Notes under the pieces: model-generated
Seen by the model: the letters and a program-made list of their open reading frames with translations, nothing else
What the model was told of the DNA's origin: nothing
The model's database searches: none
In this document: positions 34,725 to 43,981 of the stretch, one piece after another
How the letters are laid out: each line of letters starts with the position of its first letter
Numbering within the stretch: the first letter of the stretch is position 1
DNA from: Streptomyces sp. PsTaAH-137
GTDB taxonomy: Bacteria > Actinomycetota > Actinomycetes > Streptomycetales > Streptomycetaceae
Assembly: GCF_003259365.1 (NCBI RefSeq)
Contig: NZ_QLLY01000001.1
Location: 496,001 to 560,000 of the forward strand
Length of the DNA: 64,000 bases
Direction: 5' to 3'
Program-made: the position numbers and the translations under genes

Positions 34725-36203
34725 TCAGGCCGCCACCGAGAACACGTGGATGCCCCACGGCGGCAGGTCCACGTACAGGCCGCTCTCCAGGAGCTCGGCA
34801 CCCGAGCGCCCGTACCGGTCCTCGGAGAAGAGCAGCTCTGTCAACTCCCAGGTCTCCTCGCCCAGTTCGGGCCAGGGCAGCGGCACCCGCGCCTGTGCCC
34901 GATGGTCCGAGAGATTGACCACCGTCAGGAAGCGGCCCGCGTCGCCGGTCCAGCAGGAGGCGATCAGGTCGCGGCCCGACTCGTTGTCCGGCCAGAACCG
35001 GCAGTCCAGGAGCCGCCAGCGCCCGGTCCGCATACCGCTGCGGTGCACCCGGGCGAGGAGCCGTTCGTGGAACGCGCGCAGGCCCTGGTCGGGCCGCTCG
35101 TCGACACGGCGGTCCAGGAACACCGGCAGATGGATCCGGCGCCCGGTGAACTCACCCTCGTGCCACAGCGTCGCGCCGGGCAGCGTGGCGATCAGGACCG
35201 CCGCCGCGCGCTCCTTGTCCGGCGTCATCGTGTGCGCGGCCCGCGGCTCGTCGTGGTTCTCCAGGAAGCGGACGAGGCCGCGCTGGTAGTCCTCCCCGGC
35301 CCGCAGATGGTCACGGACGGAGACCGCGCTCTCGTGCAGGATGCGGTCGTAGAGGCGCTTGTCGTAGCAGAAGTCGAACCCCTGCTCCTGGAGGGCCCAT
35401 TCGAGGTCCCAGTACGCCTCGGCGGCGAACAGCATGCGCGGGTGGCGCTCGCGCACCCCGGCGAGGACCTCCGCCCAGAACTCCCGCCCGGGCGGCGGGC
35501 CCACCCGCTCGCCCCAGGTCCGCGCGAAGACGTCGTTCATCAGGAGCATCGCCATGTCGCAGCGCACCCCGTCGCACATCTTCCCGATGCCGGTCAGCAC
35601 CGCGGCCGTCGCCCGCCGCAGCTCCGGCGCGAACGCGTCGAGCTGCACCACGTCGGGCCAGGGCGGGAAGAACGGGTCGCGGCCGCGCGCGAGCACCGAC
35701 CGCCCGGTGTCGAGGAACCCCGCCGGATCCCGGCGCACGTCCTCCGCGTCCCCCCGCACGAAGTACTCGGGGTGCTCCGCGACCCACGGGCTGTCCGGCG
35801 CCACATGGTTCGGCACGTAGTCGAGGAGCAGCCCGACGCCCCGGCGGTCGAGGGCGGTCCGGGCCGCCGCGAGACCCTCCGCACCGCCGAGCGCCTCGTC
35901 CACCGCGTAGCGGCGGATGCAGTACGGCGACCCGGCGATGTCCTTCTCGCCGATCCCGGGGACGGCCGCGTCGAACGCGGCCCGCAGCTCGGGGTTCTCC
36001 AGGGCGATGGAGCGCCCCAGCGGGCTGCGCTCCCACACCCCCATCAGCCAGACCACGTCGATCCCGGCCGGGGTCAGTTCGTCCCAGGCGTCCTTGGGCA
36101 CCTCGGCGAGGCTCGGGGGCCGGCCGGAGCGCGACGCCAACTCCCGCAACCACACACGGGTGTTGACCTCATGGACGACGGGCTGCGCGGGCACCTCGGT
36201 CAT
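34725..36203 (-). CDS. GH13-type glucan-active enzyme
   Basis: A 492-aa cytosolic alpha-amylase-family protein without a signal peptide. Seen: conserved region I LLLDYVPNH (128-133), region II GVRCDMAML with nucleophile Asp216, region III AEAYWDLE with acid/base Glu262, region IV ENHDEP with Asp318; all catalytic residues are present. It is close to the alpha-glucan/glucosidase branch rather than secreted amylases. Its ATG overlaps the GH63 stop (ATGA). With GH63 it may turn over an intracellular glucoside or glucan; the substrate is not readable from sequence. Confidence 0.85.
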   Translation of the reverse strand: MTEVPAQPVVHEVNTRVWLRELASRSGRPPSLAEVPKDAWDELTPAGIDVVWLMGVWERSPLGRSIALENPELRAAFDAAVPGIGEKDIAGSPYCIRRYAVDEALGGAEGLAAARTALDRRGVGLLLDYVPNHVAPDSPWVAEHPEYFVRGDAEDVRRDPAGFLDTGRSVLARGRDPFFPPWPDVVQLDAFAPELRRATAAVLTGIGKMCDGVRCDMAMLLMNDVFARTWGERVGPPPGREFWAEVLAGVRERHPRMLFAAEAYWDLEWALQEQGFDFCYDKRLYDRILHESAVSVRDHLRAGEDYQRGLVRFLENHDEPRAAHTMTPDKERAAAVLIATLPGATLWHEGEFTGRRIHLPVFLDRRVDERPDQGLRAFHERLLARVHRSGMRTGRWRLLDCRFWPDNESGRDLIASCWTGDAGRFLTVVNLSDHRAQARVPLPWPELGEETWELTELLFSEDRYGRSGAELLESGLYVDLPPWGIHVFSVAA

Positions 36204-38899
36204 CGGCTGCGCCTCCTCGTGGCGTCGGCACGGAACGCGTCGGGACCGAGCGTGCCGAAGATCTTCATCAGCGGGGCGATCAGACCGGTCCAGCCCGTCT
36301 GGTGCGAGGCACCGATCCCCGCGCCGTTGTCCCCGTGGAAGTACTCGTGGAACAGGAGCAGATCACGCCAGTGCGGATCGTCCCGGAACTTCGTCTGGCC
36401 CCCGAAGACGGGCCGCCGCCCCTCCTCGTCCCGCAGGAAGATCCGCGTCAGCCGCGCCGTGATCTCCTCGGCGACCTCGAACAGGTTCTTGTGCACCCCC
36501 GAGCCCGTCGGGCACTCCACGGTGAACTCGTCGCCGTAGAAACCGTAGAGGTTCAGCAGGGCCCGCACCAGGAGCGCGTTCATCGGCAGCCACACCGGGC
36601 CGCGCCAGTTCGAGTTGCCGCCGAACATCCCGGTGTCCGACTCGGCCGGCAGATACCCGACCCGGAACTCCTGTCCGCCCGCCCAGAACGTGTACGGGTG
36701 CTCGGCGTGATGACGCGACAGCGCGCGGATCCCGTACGGGCTGAGGAACTCGTCCTCGGAGAGCAGATGCCCGAGGACGCGTACGAGCTTCTTCTCGTCC
36801 AGGATCGACAGCAGCCGCGGCCCGCCCGCCGTGCCGGACTGCGCCGTGCTCATCGTCACCGACAGCGAGGGGTGCCGGGCGGCGAACCGCTGGAGCCGCT
36901 CGCCGAGCCCCGACAGCCGGGCCAGCTGCTCGGGACGGAACACCGTGGAGGCGCACAGCGGCAGCAGCCCCACCATCGAGCGCACCTTCAGCCGGACCGC
37001 CTGTCCGTCGGGCAGCCGCAGCACGTCGTAGAAGAAGCCGTCCTCCTCGTCCCACAGCTCGTCGCCGAGGTCCCCGATCCGGTCCATCGAGGCCGCGATC
37101 CACAGATAGTGCTCGACGAACTTCAGGACCAGTTCCTCGTACGCATCGTTGTGCTGGACGAGTTCGAGGGCGATCTGGAGCATCGACTGGCAGTACAGGG
37201 CCATCCACGCGGTGCCGTCGGCCTGCTCCAGCGTGCCGCCGGTGGGCAGCGGGGCGCTGCGGTCGAAGACGCCGATGTTGTCCAGGCCGAGGAAGCCGCC
37301 CTGGAAGACGTTGCGCCCCGACGGGTCCTTGCGGTTGACCCACCAGGTGAAGTTCGTCAGCAGCTTCTGGAAGGTCCGCTCCAGGAAGGCGTGGTCGGCG
37401 TGGCCCGTCGTGCGCTCCTCCATCAGGTGGACGAAGTAGGCGGCCCAGGCGTGCACCGGCGGGTTCACGTCGCCGAAGTTCCACTCGTAGGCGGGGATCT
37501 GCCCGTTGGGGTGCAAATAGCTGTCCCGCAGCAGGAGTTCGAGCTGCTGCTTGGCGAACTCGACGTCGACGACGGAGAGCGCCAGCGTGTGGAACGCGAG
37601 GTCCCAGGCGGCGAACCACGGGTACTCCCACTTGTCCGGCATCGAGATGATGTCGTCGTTGATCATGTGGAACCACTCGCGGTTGCGCACCCCGGGCCGC
37701 GGCAGGCTCCACGGCGACAGATCGTGCTCGGCCAGCCAGGTCTCCAGGTCGAAGGCGTAGTACTGCTTGGACCAGAGCATCCCCGCGAGCGCCTGGCGCA
37801 GCACCCGCGCCTCGTCCTCGCTCGCCCGGGCCGGGGTCAGCTCCCGGTAGAAGTCGTCCGCCTCGGCGATGCGCTGCTTGAACACCGCGTCGAAGCCGCG
37901 GGCCAGCGACAGCTGCCCGCCCGCGGGACCCAGGCGCAGCCGCACTGTCTCCGACCCGCCCGGGGGGACCACCAGCGTGTAGTGGGCGGCCGCCTTGGTG
38001 CCCTCCCGCTCCGGATTCACGGCCGTGCCCTCGCCCTCGACGAGGTACCGGCCGATGCCGTCCTTCACGTAGGGAGAGGCGTTCGGGGTGTGGAACAGGC
38101 GCTCGTTGTTCGTCTCGTTCTCCGTGAACAGCACCCGGGGCGCCCCCGCGCACCGCAGGTCGTAGGAGCCGAGCCCGGGATGGTCGGCGCGCACCGTGGA
38201 GACCGACTTCGGGCCGTCGACCGCGCGCAGCCGCGGCGCGGGATCCGGCGCGCGCCCGTCGTCCCAGGACCAGGTGTTGCGCAGCCACAGCGTCGGCAGC
38301 ACATGCAGCGTCGCCTCGTCGGGGCCCCGGTTCTCCACGGTGATCCGCATCAGGATGTCGTCGTGGTCCGCCTTCGCGTACTCCACCGTCACGTCGAAGT
38401 AGCGGTCCTCGTCGAAGATCCCCGTGTCCATCAGCTCGTACTCGTACTCCTGCCGGCCGCGGGAGCGGTTGACCGACAGGAGCTGCTCGTACGGGTAGGC
38501 GGCCTGCGGGTACTTGTACAGGTAGCGCAGGTAGGAGTGGCTGGGCGTGCTGTCGAGGTAGAAGTAGTACTCCTTGACGTCCTCGCCGTGGTTGCCCTCA
38601 CCGTTGGTCAGGCCGAAGGCGCGCTCCTTCAGGATCGGATCACGGCCGTTCCACAGGGCGATCGCCAGACACAGCCGCTGCTTGTCGTCGCAGATGCCGC
38701 CGAGCCCGTCCTCGCCCCAGCGGTAGGCGCGGGACCGGGCGTGATCGTGCGGGAAGTACGACCAGGCGTCACCGCCGGGGCTGTAGTCCTCGCGGACCGT
38801 GCCCCACTGCCGCTCGCTCAGGTAGGGCCCCCACAGACGCGCCCGCGGGTTCCCGGTGGCCGTCGGCCCCACGCCCGCGCTCCGTTCCTGCTTCTTCAT
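36200..38899 (-). CDS. MGH1/GH63-type glucosidase
   Basis: An 899-aa cytosolic (alpha/alpha)6-barrel protein of the GH63-like group. The N-terminal beta domain starts with LWGPYLSERQWGTVREDYSP and carries WSYFPHDHARSRAYRW. The C-terminal catalytic barrel has EYPWFAAWDLAFHTLAL and the motif SNWRGPVWLPMNALLVRAL. Related actinobacterial enzymes release glucose from glucosylglycerate or mannosyl-glucosides. The ATG at 38899 lies 21 bases past the previous stop. A dyad copy lies 64-80 bases upstream inside the end of the membrane-protein gene, suggesting an internal promoter. Confidence 0.87.
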   Translation of the reverse strand: MKKQERSAGVGPTATGNPRARLWGPYLSERQWGTVREDYSPGGDAWSYFPHDHARSRAYRWGEDGLGGICDDKQRLCLAIALWNGRDPILKERAFGLTNGEGNHGEDVKEYYFYLDSTPSHSYLRYLYKYPQAAYPYEQLLSVNRSRGRQEYEYELMDTGIFDEDRYFDVTVEYAKADHDDILMRITVENRGPDEATLHVLPTLWLRNTWSWDDGRAPDPAPRLRAVDGPKSVSTVRADHPGLGSYDLRCAGAPRVLFTENETNNERLFHTPNASPYVKDGIGRYLVEGEGTAVNPEREGTKAAAHYTLVVPPGGSETVRLRLGPAGGQLSLARGFDAVFKQRIAEADDFYRELTPARASEDEARVLRQALAGMLWSKQYYAFDLETWLAEHDLSPWSLPRPGVRNREWFHMINDDIISMPDKWEYPWFAAWDLAFHTLALSVVDVEFAKQQLELLLRDSYLHPNGQIPAYEWNFGDVNPPVHAWAAYFVHLMEERTTGHADHAFLERTFQKLLTNFTWWVNRKDPSGRNVFQGGFLGLDNIGVFDRSAPLPTGGTLEQADGTAWMALYCQSMLQIALELVQHNDAYEELVLKFVEHYLWIAASMDRIGDLGDELWDEEDGFFYDVLRLPDGQAVRLKVRSMVGLLPLCASTVFRPEQLARLSGLGERLQRFAARHPSLSVTMSTAQSGTAGGPRLLSILDEKKLVRVLGHLLSEDEFLSPYGIRALSRHHAEHPYTFWAGGQEFRVGYLPAESDTGMFGGNSNWRGPVWLPMNALLVRALLNLYGFYGDEFTVECPTGSGVHKNLFEVAEEITARLTRIFLRDEEGRRPVFGGQTKFRDDPHWRDLLLFHEYFHGDNGAGIGASHQTGWTGLIAPLMKIFGTLGPDAFRADATRRRSR

Positions 38900-38919
38900 G
38901 CGCGTACTCCCTGACTCGG

Positions 38920-40344
38920 TCAGCCGGATGGGCCAGTCTTCGCGGGGGTCGTGCCGTCTGCCTCACCTCCCGGGGGTGAGCCGCCGCCGCGGGCCAGCAG
39001 CGTGACCGCGATCTCGTACGCGGCGAGCAGTACGCCGACCACGAACAGCGCGGGCCACGTGGACAGCAGCAGCGCGACCAGGACGGCGACGACCACCCCG
39101 CCCACCCGCAGGACGTCGGCGTGCCAGGCGATCCAGGGCCGCACCGCCCGGTCGGTGCCGATCCGGGTGCCGGCCCGGGCCGCGAACTGCCCGCCGGCGC
39201 GCACCCCTTGGACGGCGCGTCGGCGCAGCGCCACCGGCAGCCGCCCCGGACCGATCAGATACATGAGGACCGCGAGACCCACCCCGAGCCACAGCAGCAG
39301 GTCGCCCAGATCGCGCAGCGTCGAGAACACCGTCCACAGCGCGGCACGCAGCCCGTCCCGGTAGACGCCCTGCGGCACCTGCCCGAGCACCTGCCCGCGC
39401 ACCGCCCGAAGCACCGCGTGCAGCACGGTCACCGTGACCACCAGCCACACGCCGAGCTGGAGCAGGGTGCGGCGCCGGTCCGGCGCGGCCCACAGCGCGA
39501 GCGCGAGCAGGACCGGCACGGCGATCAGCAGCGCCACCAGCGCCCGCTTGAGGACCAGTACCGCGTGCTGGAGCTGGCCCAGGGTGTGCCGGTTGTAGAT
39601 CCGGATCTGCGCGAAGTCCGCCGGGAGCCGCACGCCCAGCGCCTTCTCGACGCGGTCGTGCAGCCCGGGAGGCAGTTCACCGGAGGTCACCTTCGGCAGG
39701 TCCAGCTTCTTGCCGAACAGCGACGGGAGTTGCGCCTCCAGGTCCGTGAGCAGGTTGTTGACCATCGGCAGCAGGTTCAGGGTGACCGTGTCGCCGTGCA
39801 CCCGCACATTCGCGTTGCGCTGCTCGACGACGGCGACCATCTTCTCGTGGGCCAGCCGGTTGGCGCCCTCCCACAGCGCCCGGAACTGATCCGTGGCCAG
39901 CAGCTTCGACACCGTCCGCCCCATGGAGTCGTGGACGGCACCCGTGACCGGGCCCGCGAGGAAGGCCGCGCGCGGCGGCAGCGCGTCCGACAGCTTCTTC
40001 TGCACGTCGAGCTGGTCGAAGATCTCGCCGGTGAGATACGTGGACACGGCCTTGTTCACCGCCGGGTCCTGCGGCAGCGGGCCCACGGCCGACACCCAGC
40101 GGTCCGTGTTCAGCGCCGTACGCGCCCCCCACAGACCCACCACCGACGTCACCCCCACCACGGCGACCAGCGCGATCAGCACAGCGGCCAGCATCCTGCG
40201 CGCCATCAGCAGCCGGGCCCGGCGCCGCCGCTCGGTCCCCACCCGCTCGCGCAGCTCGGCGACCTCGGCCCGCAGCCGCTCCACCTCACCGGCCTCGGCC
40301 GCCCGGGCCGGTTCGGCGGGGCCCGGACCCTGGTCCTGGGACAT
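38920..40344 (-). CDS. membrane protein with N-terminal coiled coil
   Basis: A 474-aa protein. A soluble N-terminus contains a short coiled coil (VERLRAEVAELRERV). A first transmembrane helix (AAVLIALVAVVGVTSVVGLWG) is followed by a ~230-residue extracytoplasmic part (NTDRWVSAVGPLPQDPAVN…) and four more helices from about residue 260 on. I do not recognise a named domain. The ATG at 40344 has GGAGG nearby; the longer frame to 40551 is antisense to DUF6325. It is first gene of an operon with GH63 and GH13 and diverges from DUF6325 around a dyad copy. A signalling or cell-envelope role is only inferred. Confidence 0.7.
   Translation of the reverse strand: MSQDQGPGPAEPARAAEAGEVERLRAEVAELRERVGTERRRRARLLMARRMLAAVLIALVAVVGVTSVVGLWGARTALNTDRWVSAVGPLPQDPAVNKAVSTYLTGEIFDQLDVQKKLSDALPPRAAFLAGPVTGAVHDSMGRTVSKLLATDQFRALWEGANRLAHEKMVAVVEQRNANVRVHGDTVTLNLLPMVNNLLTDLEAQLPSLFGKKLDLPKVTSGELPPGLHDRVEKALGVRLPADFAQIRIYNRHTLGQLQHAVLVLKRALVALLIAVPVLLALALWAAPDRRRTLLQLGVWLVVTVTVLHAVLRAVRGQVLGQVPQGVYRDGLRAALWTVFSTLRDLGDLLLWLGVGLAVLMYLIGPGRLPVALRRRAVQGVRAGGQFAARAGTRIGTDRAVRPWIAWHADVLRVGGVVVAVLVALLLSTWPALFVVGVLLAAYEIAVTLLARGGGSPPGGEADGTTPAKTGPSG
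38963..38979. promoter_or_regulatory. 17-bp dyad TCACC-N7-GGTGA, inside a gene end
   Basis: A perfect dyad with six-base arms (CTCACC…GGTGAG). It lies in the last codons of the membrane-protein gene and 64-80 bases before the GH63 start, so it could serve an internal promoter. Confidence 0.55.
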
Positions 40345-40391
40345 GGCGTCACCTCCGCGCCCCACCGTCGCCGCCCGCCGGGCCCCCTCCC

Positions 40392-40408
40392 TCACCTGCG
40401 GCGGGTGA
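40392..40408. promoter_or_regulatory. 17-bp dyad TCACC-N7-GGTGA
   Basis: Perfect half-sites separated by TGCGGCG. It is centred 56 bases from the membrane-protein start (minus strand) and 78 bases from the DUF6325 start (plus strand), in a 133-base divergent region. Confidence 0.65.
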
Positions 40409-40477
40409 CGCGGCGCGGCCCCCGCGGACGCTGTGATGGCGGTCGTGACGGGGGTCGTGACGACGAAGGGAGACACG

Positions 40478-41032
40478 ATGGCCGGGATCGGACCGGTGCA
40501 GCTCCTCACGGTCGAGTTCGGGCCGGAAGCGAAGTTCGAAGGCCGGATCATGGAAGAGCTGTCGATCCTTGAGGCGAACGGTCAGATCCGCGTCCTCGAC
40601 ATGCTCTTCGTCAGCAAGGAGCCCGGTGGCGACCTGTTCACCATGGACTTCCAGGCGGAGGGCATGGGGGAGACCGTCGCGGCACTGCTGGGCATCTCCG
40701 GCGAGAAGGTCAAGGCGGCCCAGAAGGAGTACCCGAGCCTCGTCGAGGGCAACGCCTTCGGCCTGAGCCTGGACGAGATCAGGGAGATGGCCGACGCCCT
40801 CGACCCGGGCACGGCCGCGGCGTTCGTCCTCCTGGAACACGTCTGGGCCAAGTACCTGCGCACAGCGATCCGTGACGCGGGCGGAGTGCCCGTCGCGGAA
40901 GGCTTCCTCACCGAGGAGGCACTCGAACCCGTCGCCGTCCAGGTCACCGCCGCCGCACAGCGGCTCGGCGACCCCGTCGCCCCGAACGGCGGCGGCGACC
41001 GGACGGGACACCACAAGCCCAGGAGGCCCTGA
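40478..41032 (+). CDS. DUF6325-type small protein
   Basis: A 184-aa soluble alpha/beta protein starting MAGIGPVQLLTVEFGPEAKF, with a ferredoxin-like first half and TAAAFVLLEHVWAKYLRTAI. I recognise it as close to DUF6325, small proteins that accompany DUF1269 membrane proteins. The ATG at 40478 follows AAGGGAG. The stop TGA shares its last base with the ATG of the DUF1269 gene (TGATG), giving tight coupling. The function is unknown. Confidence 0.75.
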   Translation: MAGIGPVQLLTVEFGPEAKFEGRIMEELSILEANGQIRVLDMLFVSKEPGGDLFTMDFQAEGMGETVAALLGISGEKVKAAQKEYPSLVEGNAFGLSLDEIREMADALDPGTAAAFVLLEHVWAKYLRTAIRDAGGVPVAEGFLTEEALEPVAVQVTAAAQRLGDPVAPNGGGDRTGHHKPRRP

Positions 41033-41517
41033 TGGCCGATCTCGTCGTGCTCGGATTCGCCGACAAGGAGAAGGCGGAGTCCGTGCTGCGCCTGTCGAAG
41101 GAGCTGTCCCGCCAGGAACTGCTCGACCTGGAGGACGCCGCCCTCGCCTGGCGCACCATGGACGGAAAGATCCACGTCCAGCAGACGTTCAGCACCACGG
41201 CGGCCGGCGCGGCCGGCGGCGCCCTGTGGGGCACGCTGTTCGGCATGCTCTTCCTGATGCCGGTGTTCGGCGCCGCGGTGGGGGCCGCCACCGGCGCCGT
41301 CGCGGGCAAGCTCAGCGACGTCGGCATCAACGACGCGTTCGTCAAGGAGATCGCGGGCACCCTCGAACCCGGCCACGCCGCCGTCTTCGCCCTCGTCCGC
41401 CGCTCCACCCCCGACCGCGTCCGCGACGCGCTGCGCCCCTTCAAGCCCAGCGTGCTCCGTACCTCCCTCACCAAGGACCGAGAGGAGGAGCTGGTCAACG
41501 CCCTGCAGGGCGCCTGA
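41032..41517 (+). CDS. DUF1269-type membrane-associated protein
   Basis: A 161-aa protein with the DUF1269 pattern. It has an N-terminal alpha/beta domain (DLVVLGFADKEKAESVLRLS), one glycine-rich transmembrane hairpin (GAAGGALWGTLFGMLFLMPV, AVGAATGAVAG) and a C-terminal part (DAFVKEIAGTLEPGHAAVFALV). It is coupled to the DUF6325 gene by a one-base overlap. Both are common in stress-linked gene groups; no reaction is known. Confidence 0.82.
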   Translation: MADLVVLGFADKEKAESVLRLSKELSRQELLDLEDAALAWRTMDGKIHVQQTFSTTAAGAAGGALWGTLFGMLFLMPVFGAAVGAATGAVAGKLSDVGINDAFVKEIAGTLEPGHAAVFALVRRSTPDRVRDALRPFKPSVLRTSLTKDREEELVNALQGA

Positions 41518-41566
41518 TCGCACCGCCGTCGGCCGGCCCGGCCGGGCGCCGTCGCACCCCGGAACT

Positions 41567-41578
41567 TCACCCGGGTGA
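41567..41578. promoter_or_regulatory. 12-bp palindrome TCACCCGGGTGA
   Basis: The same half-sites as the 17-bp dyad but with only two bases between them. It lies about 96 bases before the LuxR gene at 41669 and 50 bases after the DUF1269 stop. It may be a variant or a decoy; its spacing does not fit the others. The 151-base gap holds nothing else recognised. Confidence 0.35.
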
Positions 41579-41668
41579 GATGGCGTCCGCCGGGCCGCCG
41601 TTCTGCCCGGGTGGGCCCACACTGTGCTGTGCCGCACCGCAGGCCTTCCCGAGAGCGAGGTGCCGCCG

Positions 41669-43981
41669 ATGTCCGAGCGGCTCTGCCCCGAGGACGAGGG
41701 AGCCGACCACGCGGCGTCCCGCACGACCCCCGCGCTGCCCGCCTGGATCGTGTCGCGCCCCCGCCTGACCGACCGGCTCGCCCGCGCGGTGCGCGGCCGG
41801 CTGACGGTCGTCGTCGGACCGGTGGGCGCGGGCAAGACGGCCCTCGCCCTGGAGTGGGCGCACACCCGGCACCCACCGGGCCCGCTGGCCTGGGTGACCT
41901 GCGACGGCCGCGCCGAACAGCCCGCCGTGTTCTGGCCACGGGTCACCTCCGCCCTGCGCGACGCGGGCGTCCGGGTCCCGGACGCCGTCGCCACCGGCGA
42001 GGGACCGCTGCTCGTCGCGGCCCTCGCCGCCGAACTCAACCGGCGCACCGAACCGGTGGTGCTGCTCCTCGACGACTTCCAGCCCGCCCCCGGCTCACCG
42101 ATCGCGGACGGCGTCAGCAGCCTCTTGCGGCACACCTCCGACCTGCTGCGCCTGATCGTCCTGGCCCGCCGCGACCCGCCGCTGCACCTGCGCCGCGGCC
42201 GCCTCGCCAGCGACGTGACCGAACTGCGCACCGCCGACCTCGCCTTCGACGACCGGGAGACCGCCGCGCTGCTCGCCCAGCACGGCGTCGACGTGCCCAA
42301 ACAGACCGTGAGCGTGCTGCGCAGGCGCACCGACGGCTGGGCCGCGGGCATCCGGCTCGCCGCGATGTCCATGGAGAAACTGGAGCGGCACGGCGAACCC
42401 GAGCGGTTCGTCGACCGGTTCGCCGGGGACGACGAGGCGGTCGCCAGCTACCTCGTCGAAGAGGTCCTCGACCTCCAGCCGGCCGCCGTGCGCCGGCTCC
42501 TGCTCACCACCAGCGTGCTGGACCGGGTCAACGCCGAACTGGCCGCCGCGCTCTGCGGCGACGACATCGGCGGGCACTTCGCCGACCTCGTCCGCGAGAA
42601 CTCCTTCCTGCACCCGCTCGGGCACGGCTGGTACCGCTGCCACCAGATGTTCGCCGACGTGCTGCGGATGTGCCTGCGCCACGAGACACCGGGCCTGGTC
42701 GTCCCGCTGCACCGCCGCGCGGCGGCCTGGCTCGGCGCGCACGGCCGCCTCGCCGACGCCGTCGGCCATCTGCTCGCCGCCGAGGACCGGGACCTGGCCG
42801 CCGAACTGATCGTGCGTCACCTAGCGATCGGCCAGGTCCTCGGCCTGTCCAGGTCCCCGCTGCCCGCCGACCTCACGCGCACGGGCCCGCAGGAACCCGG
42901 GATCGCGAGCAGTCCGGAACCGGCGCTGCTCTCCGCCGCCGTCGCCCGCGTCCGCGGCGACGACCAGGCGTGCGGCCGGTACCTGGAACTCGCGGAGAAG
43001 CTGCTGCCCGACAGCCGCGAGTGCGACGGCCAGGAGGAGAACGACCGGATCACCCGCTGCCGCCTCGCGCACGCCGTGATCCGGATGGACCGGCTGCGCG
43101 CCGACGACCCGGAGCAGGCGTACGCCGCCGCCCTGGAGGTGGAGGAGACCGGGCCGCTGCTGCCCCACACGGCGCTCGCCCAGCACCCCGAGATCCCCGC
43201 GCTCACCCTCGCGGTGCGCGGCGCCTACGAGGTCAGGGCCGGGCACCTCAAGGCGGCGGAGGTCTCCCTCACCGGCGCGCTGAAGGCGGCGGGCGCCGCG
43301 GGCAACGGGGCGCTGCGCCGGGACTGCCTCGTCGAACTCGCGCTCCTGGAGGCCGTACGCGGCCGGTTCCGGGCCGCCGACGAACTCGCCGCCCACGCCA
43401 CCCAGCCGCCGCTGCCCAGCTGGTGCGCCGCCGAACGCTCGCAGGCGGCCCTGCACCTGGTGCGCGCCTGGGTCGAGCTGGCCCGCGGCGAAGCCGGCCG
43501 CGCCCGCCACGAACTGGCCCGCGCCGACGCCGTGCTGCGGTCGTCGCCGGATACGTTCCTCGCCGAGCTGCGGGCGCTCGCCGCGGGCGTCGCCGCCGCG
43601 GTGGAGCGGGGCGGCCCCTTAGGCTGCGGCCCGAACGTCCTGGACGAGCTGACGCGCTCCGCCCGGCTGCCGGTGACCGTGCTGCGCACCGTGACCCCGG
43701 CCTGCGCCTTCGTGCTGGGCGCGGCCCGCGGCGGCCGCGCCCTCGGCCCGGAGCTGCCGGACCGCGTGGGCGGACGGCCCGCCCGCACGGAGCAGTTGAG
43801 CCCGCGCGAGCGCGATGTGCTGGACCGTCTCGCCCAGATGATGACCACCGAGGAGATCGCCGCGGAGCTGTACCTCTCGGTGAACACGGTCAAGACGCAC
43901 CTCAAGAGCGTCTACCGCAAGCTCGCCGTGACGCGGCGCTCGGCCGCGGTACGGCGAGCACGCGAACTCCAGATCCTGTGA
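41669..43981 (+). CDS. LuxR family regulator with N-terminal ATPase (MalT-like)
   Basis: A 770-aa MalT/LAL-type regulator. Seen: Walker A GPVGAGKT at 50-57, Walker B VVLLLDDFQ, a helical repeat middle, and C-terminal LuxR HTH LSPRERDVLDRLAQMMTTEEIAAELYLS with NTVKTHLKSVYRKL. The ATG at 41669 follows GAGGTG. Its location inside the dyad-bearing block makes it one candidate for the dyad-binding regulator. The stop abuts the convergent LuxR gene stop in TGATCA with no gap. Confidence 0.87.
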   Translation: MSERLCPEDEGADHAASRTTPALPAWIVSRPRLTDRLARAVRGRLTVVVGPVGAGKTALALEWAHTRHPPGPLAWVTCDGRAEQPAVFWPRVTSALRDAGVRVPDAVATGEGPLLVAALAAELNRRTEPVVLLLDDFQPAPGSPIADGVSSLLRHTSDLLRLIVLARRDPPLHLRRGRLASDVTELRTADLAFDDRETAALLAQHGVDVPKQTVSVLRRRTDGWAAGIRLAAMSMEKLERHGEPERFVDRFAGDDEAVASYLVEEVLDLQPAAVRRLLLTTSVLDRVNAELAAALCGDDIGGHFADLVRENSFLHPLGHGWYRCHQMFADVLRMCLRHETPGLVVPLHRRAAAWLGAHGRLADAVGHLLAAEDRDLAAELIVRHLAIGQVLGLSRSPLPADLTRTGPQEPGIASSPEPALLSAAVARVRGDDQACGRYLELAEKLLPDSRECDGQEENDRITRCRLAHAVIRMDRLRADDPEQAYAAALEVEETGPLLPHTALAQHPEIPALTLAVRGAYEVRAGHLKAAEVSLTGALKAAGAAGNGALRRDCLVELALLEAVRGRFRAADELAAHATQPPLPSWCAAERSQAALHLVRAWVELARGEAGRARHELARADAVLRSSPDTFLAELRALAAGVAAAVERGGPLGCGPNVLDELTRSARLPVTVLRTVTPACAFVLGAARGGRALGPELPDRVGGRPARTEQLSPRERDVLDRLAQMMTTEEIAAELYLSVNTVKTHLKSVYRKLAVTRRSAAVRRARELQIL

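Noticed and set aside
36302..38914. Plus frame opposite GH63
   Set aside because: Composition of a mirror frame; GH63 motifs are on the minus strand.
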